A stretch of DNA of 14,307 bases from Patescibacteria group bacterium (GTDB lineage Bacteria; Patescibacteriota; Gracilibacteria; UBA1369; PNNO01): NCBI GenBank assembly GCA_024275695.1, contig JAJRYP010000011.1, forward strand, positions 1 through 14,307. Reading direction: 5' to 3'. A program made the position numbers and the translations under genes. Positions within the stretch are counted from its first letter, which is position 1. Each line of letters begins with the position of its first letter. Below, piece by piece: positions 7,558-14,110 of this stretch. Below the pieces are notes generated by a model, which was not told where the DNA came from, did not search any database, and worked only from the letters and a program-made list of their open reading frames with translations.

Positions 7558-8115
7558 ATGGAACTAAAACAGGATGAGCACATCATTAGAGTTTATCATC
7601 ACCACCCGTTCCCATTTATTGTTCAGGTGATAAAAGCTGTGGGAGCAAGTATTCCTTTCTTCTTTTTATTGTTCTTGATTTCCGGAGCTCTTACTTCACA
7701 ACAAATCATTATTGTTAATTTTATAATAATAGGTTTATTCTCTCTTGTCATCATTTATCTCGCTCTTATTTACTGGCTCGATAAATTAGTGATTACAAAT
7801 AAAAGAATTGTGCATATAGATTGGAAGTTACTATCAAAACGAGATGAAGGAGAAGCACTGCTTTTTGATATTCAGGATATTCATACACAAGAAAAAGGAC
7901 TTCTTGCAGCATTATATTTATTTGATTATGGGACAATACGATTGGAAACAGCTTCATCGAAAACAACCGTTATATTTACACAGGCACCGGACCCTGAAGG
8001 AATTAAAGCATTTTTAAGTGATCACATAAATGCATGCCGCCCCGATGCGGATTGCCCTCTGCCATCCGCAACTCCCGTCGCTGCGCCTGCCACTAGTCCT
8101 TCAACAGATTCTTAA
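7558..8115 (+). CDS. Bacterial PH-domain membrane protein
   Basis: A 185-residue membrane protein with a bacterial pleckstrin-homology (bPH2/YdbS-like) domain. Two TM helices at about 21-45 and 50-73 lead into the domain, which opens with the typical YWLDKLVITNKRIVHID and continues with the conserved IQDI strand, a FDYGTIRLE strand and a closing helix up to about residue 155, facing the cytoplasm. Residues 159-185 form a P/A/S/T-rich tail with two cysteines, encoded by clearly more GC-rich sequence than the rest. The biochemical role of these proteins is not established. ruvB follows after 15 bp on the same strand, so the two are probably cotranscribed. The ATG at 7558 has no Shine-Dalgarno. 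Confidence 0.87.
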   Translation: MELKQDEHIIRVYHHHPFPFIVQVIKAVGASIPFFFLLFLISGALTSQQIIIVNFIIIGLFSLVIIYLALIYWLDKLVITNKRIVHIDWKLLSKRDEGEALLFDIQDIHTQEKGLLAALYLFDYGTIRLETASSKTTVIFTQAPDPEGIKAFLSDHINACRPDADCPLPSATPVAAPATSPSTDS

Positions 8116-8130
8116 ATTTGAAAACAAAGT

Positions 8131-9180
8131 ATGATTGAACAAGGAGACGCAAAACAAAATCCCAAAAATCCAAAACGAATTATTGAAGGAGGTGAGACTT
8201 CGGATATTAAACGTACACAGGAAATAACATTGCGTCCTCAAAATTTAAATGAATATATCGGGCAGAAAGAAGTAAAGAAAAATTTAAGTATTGCCATTCG
8301 GGCGGCAAAGAAACGAAAAGAACCGCTTGAACATATTCTGCTTCACGGTCCTCCGGGTTTGGGGAAAACAACACTTGCTTATATCGTTAGTCATGAAATG
8401 AATGTAAATATTAAGATGACTTCGGGTCCGGTACTTGAGAAACAAGGAGATCTGGCTTCCCTTTTAACTAATTTAAAGGATGACGATATACTTTTTATTG
8501 ATGAAATGCATCGATTAAGGCCGGCTGTTGAAGAAGTCCTTTATACCGCGATGGAAGATTTCGGAATTGATATAATTGTTGGTCAAGGACCATCCGCACG
8601 TTCCGTTCGTTTATCCATTCCTCCGTTTACGTTAATAGGAGCAACAACCAAAGTCAGCCTTTTATCGTCCCCGCTCCGGGATCGATTTGGAAATGTATTT
8701 AAGTTAAATTTTTATACCAATGATGATATTTTCGAAATCATTAAGCGTACGGCATCGATTTTAAAAATTGAAATTGATGATACGGCGGCACATGAAATTG
8801 CAAAAACAGCTCGTCAAACACCGAGAATAGCAAACAGACTCTTGCGCAGAATTCGTGATGTGGCTGAAGTGAAAAATCAGAACAAAATAACAAAAGAAAT
8901 TGCAAGAAGCGGGCTTGCATCGCTGGGCATAGATCATTTGGGCTTGGATCAGGCCGATCGTGACATTCTTGAATTTCTAATTACAAAATTTAACGGCGGA
9001 CCTGTAGGATTAAATACAATATCAGCAGCTACTTCGGAAGAACAAAATACACTGGAAGAGGTATACGAACCTTATCTTTTAAAAATCGGGCTCCTTGAAA
9101 GAACTCCGCGCGGCCGAATAGCAACACCTGCGGCATACGATCATTTAGGGCATACACAACACCAAAACGAGCTCCTTTGA
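8131..9180 (+). CDS. ruvB: Holliday junction branch-migration ATPase RuvB
   Basis: Hexameric AAA+ motor that, with RuvA, drives branch migration of Holliday junctions in recombinational repair. 349 residues, normal for RuvB. The entry motif LRPQNLNEYIGQ is at about 34-45, Walker A GPPGLGKT at 73-80, and Walker B LFIDEMHRL with D124/E125 (Met replaces the usual Ile of DEIHRL). Sensor 1 GATT (170-173) is followed by SSPLRDRFG, which carries the arginine finger, then sensor 2 in TPRIANRLLRRIRD. The C-terminal winged helix ends in RTPRGRIATPAAYDHLG. The N-terminal extension is about 15 residues longer than in many RuvBs. The ATG has no Shine-Dalgarno; a strong SD-like AAGGAGGTGA lies inside the gene at 8186-8195 without a standard start codon after it. 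ruvA and ruvC are not in the window. Confidence 0.97.
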   Translation: MIEQGDAKQNPKNPKRIIEGGETSDIKRTQEITLRPQNLNEYIGQKEVKKNLSIAIRAAKKRKEPLEHILLHGPPGLGKTTLAYIVSHEMNVNIKMTSGPVLEKQGDLASLLTNLKDDDILFIDEMHRLRPAVEEVLYTAMEDFGIDIIVGQGPSARSVRLSIPPFTLIGATTKVSLLSSPLRDRFGNVFKLNFYTNDDIFEIIKRTASILKIEIDDTAAHEIAKTARQTPRIANRLLRRIRDVAEVKNQNKITKEIARSGLASLGIDHLGLDQADRDILEFLITKFNGGPVGLNTISAATSEEQNTLEEVYEPYLLKIGLLERTPRGRIATPAAYDHLGHTQHQNELL

Positions 9181-9205
9181 TTTTTCTTTTTCAAGTTGAT
9201 ATAAT
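9177..9205 (+). promoter_or_regulatory. Promoter of the lipoprotein gene
   Basis: TTGATT (9177-9182, overlapping the ruvB stop codon), a 17-bp spacer and an exact TATAAT (9200-9205). The start would be near 9212 with a leader of about 50 nt. Compactness, with the -35 sharing the ruvB TGA, is consistent with the tight genome. No ruvB terminator hairpin is visible here. Confidence 0.55.
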
Positions 9206-9261
9206 TGCGGATGGCTCACGATTTGAGTAGCCTATAGTATGTATATTTTAATAATCTGATT

Positions 9262-10932
9262 ATGTTTACTCGATCAATCCTTAAAAAAGGTATGCTTCTT
9301 GCCGTGGTTATTATCTTTCCACTGCTTGCCTCTTCATGTACATGGTTTGGAGGAGAGGAAAACAATGTAATAATAGATAAAATGGTTCAGGAAAAACGTG
9401 TCGGAATTTTGAGATCACTTGGAGGCATGAGCATCGGTGACGGAACTCACCTTCTTGAAATGTCCGACGGAACAACGCTAAGACTCAGAAGTCTTAACAT
9501 CGATCTTGATCAAGAAAAATATCTTTCAAAGAAAGTGGAAGTCAGAGGGCCGATTACGACAGCCGATGACGGGAAAAGTTTAATGGAAGTCACGAGCATC
9601 GATCTATCGGAAGATGAAGAAAATGAAAGCACAAATCAGAAAGGTGAAACGACCGAATACAAAAACGCTGATTTAGGCTTCAAATTAACCTATATAGACA
9701 ATTGGGAAGTTGAGGAAGATGAAGGAAGCGTAACTTTTACTTCTCCCGTTATTAAAAAAGAAGTCGATGGCACTGAAGAAAACGATCGGGATATGGTTAT
9801 TATAAGTAAATTGGGAAATCCTCAAAAAAAGAGTCTTGAAACATTTTTAAATCTTCCGGAAGATCCAAATGAACTTATTACTTTAGGTTATGTTCAAACC
9901 GTAGTAGGTATCGACGAACTGGAGGGCCTCAAAAAACAAAGCGCGGATTTGCAAACTATCGATATTTATCTAACACGAGACGATGCCGTATATCATTTAA
10001 GCTTTATTGGAACGGAAAACCAGGACATAATTACAAACAGAAACGCCTTTTTCAGTATGGTCTCCAATTTTCAATTTATTGGAATAACCACGGAAGATGA
10101 TAAAAAAACAGAGGAAGCAAATATTAAAATTGAAAATGATATTCTAAACAACCCTGTCGAAGATACTGAAGATATTTCCATTCAGCCCGAAAAAGAAGAA
10201 AAAGACACAGCTGAAATTCCGGAAAGTACCCAAAAGCCTTCGGTTTCAAGTTCTTCTTACGGTCTTATAGCTCAATACATAAGCGAAACCATTAACGAAA
10301 TCGCTCCCGAAAGTTCCGATTCCGGAACCTGGTCAACCGATTCATTTGAATTTGTAGAACCAAATTATGTTTATACGGTTTATTCCGCCGGATCCGAAAC
10401 AAGACGCGTGCTTTTAACTTATGAGAAATCAGGGACACAATTTGAAACGGATGTTATTGGATATTTCAAACCGGGTGAAACAACTTCGTGGGAAAGAGTA
10501 TCTGGCGACAATCCGGTTGCAACAAGCGAAAAAACTTTAATCACAATTGGAGATGAAGGAGCACAGGAAGCCGCGGTTGTAAAAGAAGGATACAGATACT
10601 TTGAAAGTCTGCCTTACGACTTCCAGGCACAGTATCCAACAAATTGGTACTTTAGCGGATATTCGGGATCGGGCGATGTCAAGCACCATTATGGATTTAG
10701 TAATGAACCTGTGGAAGATGGAAATGAACTTGTAAGTTTGGATATAGTTTCCGGAAGCCTACCTGACGGATCCCCTATTTCAGTCGGATCACATAGTGGT
10801 GTAAAAGTATATTCCGGTGATAATGTCGCAATTTACATAGAACGCGAAGACGGAAAACTATATAAAATTCACGGTTCAACAGATTATGAATCTTATGTTG
10901 TTGATATTGCCGCAAGCATAGAAGCAAACTAA
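9262..10932 (+). CDS. Predicted lipoprotein, multi-domain, unknown function
   Basis: A 556-residue exported protein. The N-terminus has basic residues, a hydrophobic core and the lipobox-like LLASSC with C26 as the likely lipidation site (Ala at -3 is non-canonical). Residues about 43-125 look like a small beta-barrel/OB-like domain. About 133-275 and 440-556 look like two related alpha/beta domains: each opens with an aromatic motif of the kind seen in PsbP/DUF1795-like proteins (GFKLTYIDNWEVEED; YDFQAQYPTNWYFSG) and closes with a comparable strand-helix end. Between them are an acidic linker (278-325) and a further beta-rich region. Similarity to PsbP-like folds is my reading, not a search result. 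No catalytic motif is seen. Its own promoter lies upstream, a hairpin follows the stop, and the ATG has no Shine-Dalgarno. Confidence 0.8.
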   Translation: MFTRSILKKGMLLAVVIIFPLLASSCTWFGGEENNVIIDKMVQEKRVGILRSLGGMSIGDGTHLLEMSDGTTLRLRSLNIDLDQEKYLSKKVEVRGPITTADDGKSLMEVTSIDLSEDEENESTNQKGETTEYKNADLGFKLTYIDNWEVEEDEGSVTFTSPVIKKEVDGTEENDRDMVIISKLGNPQKKSLETFLNLPEDPNELITLGYVQTVVGIDELEGLKKQSADLQTIDIYLTRDDAVYHLSFIGTENQDIITNRNAFFSMVSNFQFIGITTEDDKKTEEANIKIENDILNNPVEDTEDISIQPEKEEKDTAEIPESTQKPSVSSSSYGLIAQYISETINEIAPESSDSGTWSTDSFEFVEPNYVYTVYSAGSETRRVLLTYEKSGTQFETDVIGYFKPGETTSWERVSGDNPVATSEKTLITIGDEGAQEAAVVKEGYRYFESLPYDFQAQYPTNWYFSGYSGSGDVKHHYGFSNEPVEDGNELVSLDIVSGSLPDGSPISVGSHSGVKVYSGDNVAIYIEREDGKLYKIHGSTDYESYVVDIAASIEAN

Positions 10933-10934
10933 CA

Positions 10935-10954
10935 CGCGAACTTCAAAGTTCGCG
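10935..10954 (+). terminator. Probable terminator hairpin of the lipoprotein gene
   Basis: CGCGAACTT (10935-10943) is complementary to AAGTTCGCG (10946-10954), forming an 8-bp stem with a TCAA loop, two bases after the TAA stop. It is followed by AAATTT only, so the U-tract is weak. It separates the lipoprotein gene from the clpC promoter. Confidence 0.55.
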
Positions 10955-10965
10955 AAATTTACACA

Positions 10966-10994
10966 TTGACTTTATATCATTAGCACTCTATAAT
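10966..10994 (+). promoter_or_regulatory. Sigma70-type promoter of clpC
   Basis: TTGACT (10966-10971), exactly 17 bp, then TATAAT (10989-10994). The -10 falls exactly in the 9-bp spacer of the CIRCE element. The expected start is near 11001, inside the right CIRCE arm, giving a leader of about 130 nt that would carry the repeat's end. Confidence 0.85.
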
Positions 10995-11006
10995 AATGAG
11001 TGCTAA
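10980..11006. promoter_or_regulatory. CIRCE operator (HrcA binding site)
   Basis: TTAGCACTC (10980-10988), nine bases, GAGTGCTAA (10998-11006): a base-for-base match to the consensus CIRCE inverted repeat. CIRCE is bound by the heat-shock repressor HrcA, which represses transcription until unfolded protein titrates GroEL. Here it straddles the -10 of the clpC promoter, so occupancy should block RNA polymerase directly. hrcA is not in the window. Confidence 0.95.
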
Positions 11007-11122
11007 TTCAATATAGTTTGGATAATAATTTTATACAACATGTTTATAGCGATAAGTAAAGCCAAAAAAGGCATATAAGCATGCACCGGATCGTCAATTT
11101 ATGCTAAACTGTACAGATGACA

Positions 11123-11128
11123 TATAAT
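11123..11128 (+). promoter_or_regulatory. Possible second -10 directly before the clpC ATG
   Basis: An exact TATAAT ends 4 nt before ATG 11133, a spacing that would give a leaderless or near-leaderless clpC mRNA, possibly starting at ATG 11142 instead. No -35 match is seen 17 bp upstream, so this may be chance in AT-rich sequence. Confidence 0.25.
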
Positions 11129-11132
11129 AACT

Positions 11133-13727
11133 ATGAATAATATGGATAATTCGAACCAATTCGAAAAATTTACAAAAGAAGCCAAACACGCTTTAATTAT
11201 AGCGCAAGAGAAAGCGCATGAAGCCAGTCTGGATTATGTTGGCACCGAACATATTTTGCTTGGCATTTTGTCTCAAAAAAACTCTTTGGGAGCACATATT
11301 TTATTTAATTTTGGTGTCTCCGAAGAAAATGTAAATCTTGTTTTAAAAACTGTCGGAAGACTTTCTACGCAAAAAACTAAAACTAAAAAAGAGGGTGGGA
11401 AAACCGGTTTAAGCGGTTTTGCCAAAAAAGTTATAGAAGATGCTGTGCGAGGCGGCCTTAAATACAATCACTCTTATGTTGGAACGGAGCATCTTTTATA
11501 TGCCGTAGTGTCTCAGGAAAATACAGCAGCAACAGTTATTCTTGAAAATATGAAAGTAAATCCCCGGGATGTTAAAGATCAAATAGTTCAAACATTTGAG
11601 AAATGTAAAGAAATTCAAAATCAACAATCTCAAACTCAAGCGCATCAAGCAATGAATCCTATTGAATTTTTCTTAAGCGGCTTACAAGGAGTTTTGGTTG
11701 GAAATATGGAAAAAGATAAATTTAAGGAAGGATATAAAAAAAATAAAAAGGAAGACGGCAAAAAGACAAAAACGCCGGCGCTTGATTACTTTACTTCCGA
11801 TCTCGTTCAAGAAGCCGCACAAGGCAAGCTCGACCCTGTTATTGGTAGAAAAAAAGAGATTGAACGCATGGTGAGCATTCTTTGTCGAAAGAGTAAAAAT
11901 AATCCTGTACTGATTGGTGAACCCGGAGTAGGTAAAACTGCCGTAGCGGAAGGACTTGCACAAGCTATTGCCAATGAAGATGTACCTGAATCATTAATGA
12001 ATAAACGTATTTTATCCCTTTCGATGACTGCGGTAATCGCAGGGACAAAGTATCGTGGAGAATTTGAAGAACGTGTAAAACAAATTCTGGATGAATTAAA
12101 AAGTGTTAAAAATGCAATTTTATTTATCGATGAAATACATACTGTTGTAGGTGCGGGGTCCGCGGAAGGAAGTCTTGATGCGGCTAACATCTTAAAACCG
12201 GCACTTTCAAGAGGGACAATTCAGGTAATTGGCGCAACCACAACTTCCGAGTATCGTAAACATATCGAAAGTGATGCCGCACTTGAAAGAAGATTTCAGC
12301 AGGTAGTCGTTGAGGAACCGACAGTGGAAGAAACTCACAAAATGCTCGAAGGTTTACGTAAAGCATACGAGGATCATCACAATTTATCTATTACGACGCG
12401 GGCAATAGAGACTGCAATCTCGATGTCAAAAAGATATATAAATGACAGATTTCTGCCCGATAAAGCGATTGATTTGATTGATGAGGCAGCTTCTCTTAAA
12501 AGAGTAAACATTAAGGAAGATACAGACGATGCCAAAAGATATCAGAAAGAATTAAATAAAGTTATTAAACAGAAAGAAGAATCCGTTTCAAGACAGAATT
12601 ATGAAAAAGCCGCCGAATTAAGAAATAAAGAACTTGAGCTTTTAAAAAAGATTGAAGAAGCCAGAAGTGTTAAAATCCCACGACAAAAGAGAAAAAAGGT
12701 TAACGAAGAAGATATCGCAAAAGTAGTTTCAAACATGACGGGAGTACCTGTTACAAAACTTGTTAAATCAGACAGACAACGTTTAATGGATCTGGAAAAA
12801 CGTCTTAAGAAAAGAATCATCGGTCAAGATGAAGCAGTTGAAACGGTTTGTAAAGCAATCAGACGTTCACGAGCCGGCTTTTCCGATTTCAGACGACCTA
12901 TCGGATCATTTATCTTTATGGGACCTACCGGCGTAGGAAAAACCGAGCTTGTTAGAGCGCTTGCGGAAGAAGTTTATAACGACAAAAACGCTCTTGTTAA
13001 AATAGATATGAGTGAATTTATGGAACGTCATGCAACCTCGAGACTTGTAGGTGCCACAGCAGGTTATGTTGGATATGAAGAAGGAGGTCAACTTACCGAA
13101 CAAATTAGGAGAAAGCCTTACAGTATCGTGCTATTCGACGAAATTGAAAAAGCTCATCCGGAAGTATTCAATTTGCTTCTTCAAATTCTTGAAGATGGAG
13201 TTTTGACAGATGCAAAAGGTAGAAAAGTTGATTTTACCAATACAATTATAATCCTAACTTCAAATATTGGAGCCGACAAATTAACTAAAAAAGCGGCACC
13301 AATTGGATTTGAGATGCAGGGGGATGAACTTGAACAAGCTGAAGAAGCTTACGAAAAAACTAAATTGGAAATTCTAAAAGAGCTTAAAGAAAATTTTAAG
13401 CCCGAATTTCTAAATCGTATTGATAAAACAATAGTATTTAGAGCTCTCACGCATGATAACATTAAAGAAATTGTTAAATTACACCTTGAACAACTTCAAG
13501 ACAGATTGAAGCCTAAAAAATTAAGTATTGACCTTGGCATAACAGCGTTGGATTTTCTTGCACAAGAAAGCTACGATCCGGAATATGGCGCAAGACCTGT
13601 TCGAAGGAAAACTCAAGATCTTATAGAAGATCCTTTAACCGAATTATTTCTTGAGGGAAAATTCAAAGAAGGTGATGCAATAAAAATCGTTAAACATGAT
13701 AAGGAATTGGCATTTGAAAAGAAATAA
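11133..13727 (+). CDS. clpC: AAA+ unfoldase ClpC (ClpP partner)
   Basis: Hsp100 ATPase that unfolds proteins and feeds them to ClpP. 864 residues. Two N-terminal Clp_N repeats (each with a VGTEHLL-type motif) span about 8-155. A lysine-rich linker follows, then the first AAA+ module with Walker A GEPGVGKT (262-269) and Walker B FIDEIH (D333, E334). A UVR motif in a coiled coil (about 478-513, with SRQNYEKAAELRNKE) marks ClpC rather than ClpB, whose middle domain is much longer. The second module has GPTGVGKT (597-604) and FDEIE (D669, E670). The tripeptide IGF (724-726), in a loop after the second Walker B, is the ClpP-docking signature. clpP is not in the window. Transcription is predicted to be HrcA-controlled through the exact CIRCE upstream, rather than CtsR-controlled as in Bacillus. 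ATG 11142 is an alternative start. Confidence 0.95.
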   Translation: MNNMDNSNQFEKFTKEAKHALIIAQEKAHEASLDYVGTEHILLGILSQKNSLGAHILFNFGVSEENVNLVLKTVGRLSTQKTKTKKEGGKTGLSGFAKKVIEDAVRGGLKYNHSYVGTEHLLYAVVSQENTAATVILENMKVNPRDVKDQIVQTFEKCKEIQNQQSQTQAHQAMNPIEFFLSGLQGVLVGNMEKDKFKEGYKKNKKEDGKKTKTPALDYFTSDLVQEAAQGKLDPVIGRKKEIERMVSILCRKSKNNPVLIGEPGVGKTAVAEGLAQAIANEDVPESLMNKRILSLSMTAVIAGTKYRGEFEERVKQILDELKSVKNAILFIDEIHTVVGAGSAEGSLDAANILKPALSRGTIQVIGATTTSEYRKHIESDAALERRFQQVVVEEPTVEETHKMLEGLRKAYEDHHNLSITTRAIETAISMSKRYINDRFLPDKAIDLIDEAASLKRVNIKEDTDDAKRYQKELNKVIKQKEESVSRQNYEKAAELRNKELELLKKIEEARSVKIPRQKRKKVNEEDIAKVVSNMTGVPVTKLVKSDRQRLMDLEKRLKKRIIGQDEAVETVCKAIRRSRAGFSDFRRPIGSFIFMGPTGVGKTELVRALAEEVYNDKNALVKIDMSEFMERHATSRLVGATAGYVGYEEGGQLTEQIRRKPYSIVLFDEIEKAHPEVFNLLLQILEDGVLTDAKGRKVDFTNTIIILTSNIGADKLTKKAAPIGFEMQGDELEQAEEAYEKTKLEILKELKENFKPEFLNRIDKTIVFRALTHDNIKEIVKLHLEQLQDRLKPKKLSIDLGITALDFLAQESYDPEYGARPVRRKTQDLIEDPLTELFLEGKFKEGDAIKIVKHDKELAFEKK

Positions 13728-13808
13728 AGCCTGAATAAGCAAGCTTTTGCAAAGTGCCCATGCAATTTACATTAGACATCTTTTTGTATATCTAGCTAGT
13801 CTTAATAA

Positions 13809-13837
13809 TTGACACTCTTTAAGAATAACTTTAAAAA
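13809..13837 (+). promoter_or_regulatory. Putative promoter of a candidate small RNA
   Basis: An exact TTGACA (13809-13814), a 17-bp spacer, and TAAAAA (13832-13837; 4 of 6). The expected start is near 13844, one base before a 10-bp hairpin. The weak -10 limits confidence. Confidence 0.4.
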
Positions 13838-13843
13838 AAGCTA

Positions 13844-13939
13844 TGAATCTTAAATAATTTAGGATTCGCTTGGTTAATCTATCTTAAACGGTTAACGATA
13901 CGGAAAAGCCCTTGCCAACCGGCGGGGCTTTTCTTTTTT
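13844..13939 (+). ncRNA. Candidate ~96-nt small RNA, unknown class
   Basis: The interval runs from a predicted start to a strong intrinsic terminator. It opens with a near-perfect hairpin at 13845-13867 (10 bp including one G-U, loop TAA), continues with about 36 nt containing GGTTAATCTAT and GGTTAACGATA as an imperfect direct repeat, and ends in the terminator. The longest frame inside is the four-codon ATG AAT CTT AAA. It does not match 6S, SRP, tmRNA or RNase P RNA as far as I can tell. It could instead be the 3' UTR of clpC. Confidence 0.35.
13904..13939 (+). terminator. Strong intrinsic terminator
   Basis: AAAAGCCC (13904-13911) pairs with GGGCTTTT (13925-13932). The helix extends inward through a U-G pair and GCC/GGC around an AACC loop, with one bulged T, and is followed by CTTTTTT. 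It is the clearest intrinsic terminator in the window and insulates rpsA from clpC and any upstream small RNA. Confidence 0.9.
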
Positions 13940-13984
13940 AACAAACGTGAATCGCAAAATTTGCAATTTTAGAAAAAAATTCTC

Positions 13985-14013
13985 TTGCAAAACAGAGGGA
14001 TTTCTCGTAATAT
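13985..14013 (+). promoter_or_regulatory. Promoter of rpsA
   Basis: TTGCAA (13985-13990), exactly 17 bp, TAATAT (14008-14013). The expected start is near 14020, which is the first base of the outer stem of the rpsA leader. Leader length would be about 91 nt. Confidence 0.7.
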
Positions 14014-14019
14014 TTATGC

Positions 14020-14110
14020 GCTCTTTTCGACTGCTGACCTTTAAGGTAGTAGAGCCGTCCTTTCGAAAGAGCCATTGTAATATTAAAAGGCTCTATTACT
14101 AAGGTTTATT
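14020..14110 (+). promoter_or_regulatory. Structured 5' leader of rpsA with alternative pairings
   Basis: Outer stem P1: 14020-14029 with 14064-14072 (9 bp, one bulged T). Inner hairpin P2: 14031-14040 with 14044-14052 (9 bp including one G-U, one bulged G, TTA loop). The segment 14045-14056 can instead form a continuous 12-bp helix P3 (two G-U) with 14089-14100, which ends directly against the AAGG Shine-Dalgarno (14101-14104). Two more local hairpins compete for the same 3' arm: 14068-14073 with 14089-14094, and 14077-14082 with 14094-14099. Known precedent: S1 represses its own mRNA through a structured leader in E. coli. Regulation here is inference. Confidence 0.6.

Larger units (their letters stand above)
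13728..14110. other. 383-bp noncoding region between clpC and rpsA
   Basis: No convincing protein gene on either strand. In order it holds: weak dyads after the clpC stop (ATTAGAC 13771-13777 against GTCTTAAT 13799-13806 with one bulge), a promoter-like TTGACA, a 10-bp hairpin, a strong terminator, a second promoter and a structured rpsA leader. These are listed separately. No clear terminator belongs to clpC alone, so the one at 13904-13939 may also serve it. Confidence 0.8.

Noticed and set aside
8186..8206. Perfect AAGGAGGTGA inside the ruvB N-terminus, with an in-frame ATT 10 nt later
   Set aside because: ATT starts are very rare, and ATG 8131 gives an uninterrupted RuvB. The motif encodes EGGE in frame, so it is most likely a codon coincidence.
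11807..12190. 127-codon open frame on the minus strand within clpC
   Set aside because: It is a shadow of the conserved first AAA+ module of ClpC; the composition follows the sense gene and no domain is recognisable. The other antisense frames in clpC were rejected for the same reason.
13845..13867. The 10-bp hairpin as a minus-strand terminator, since a T-run follows it on that strand
   Set aside because: No minus-strand gene lies upstream of it and the T-run is five bases away. It fits better as part of a plus-strand transcript.
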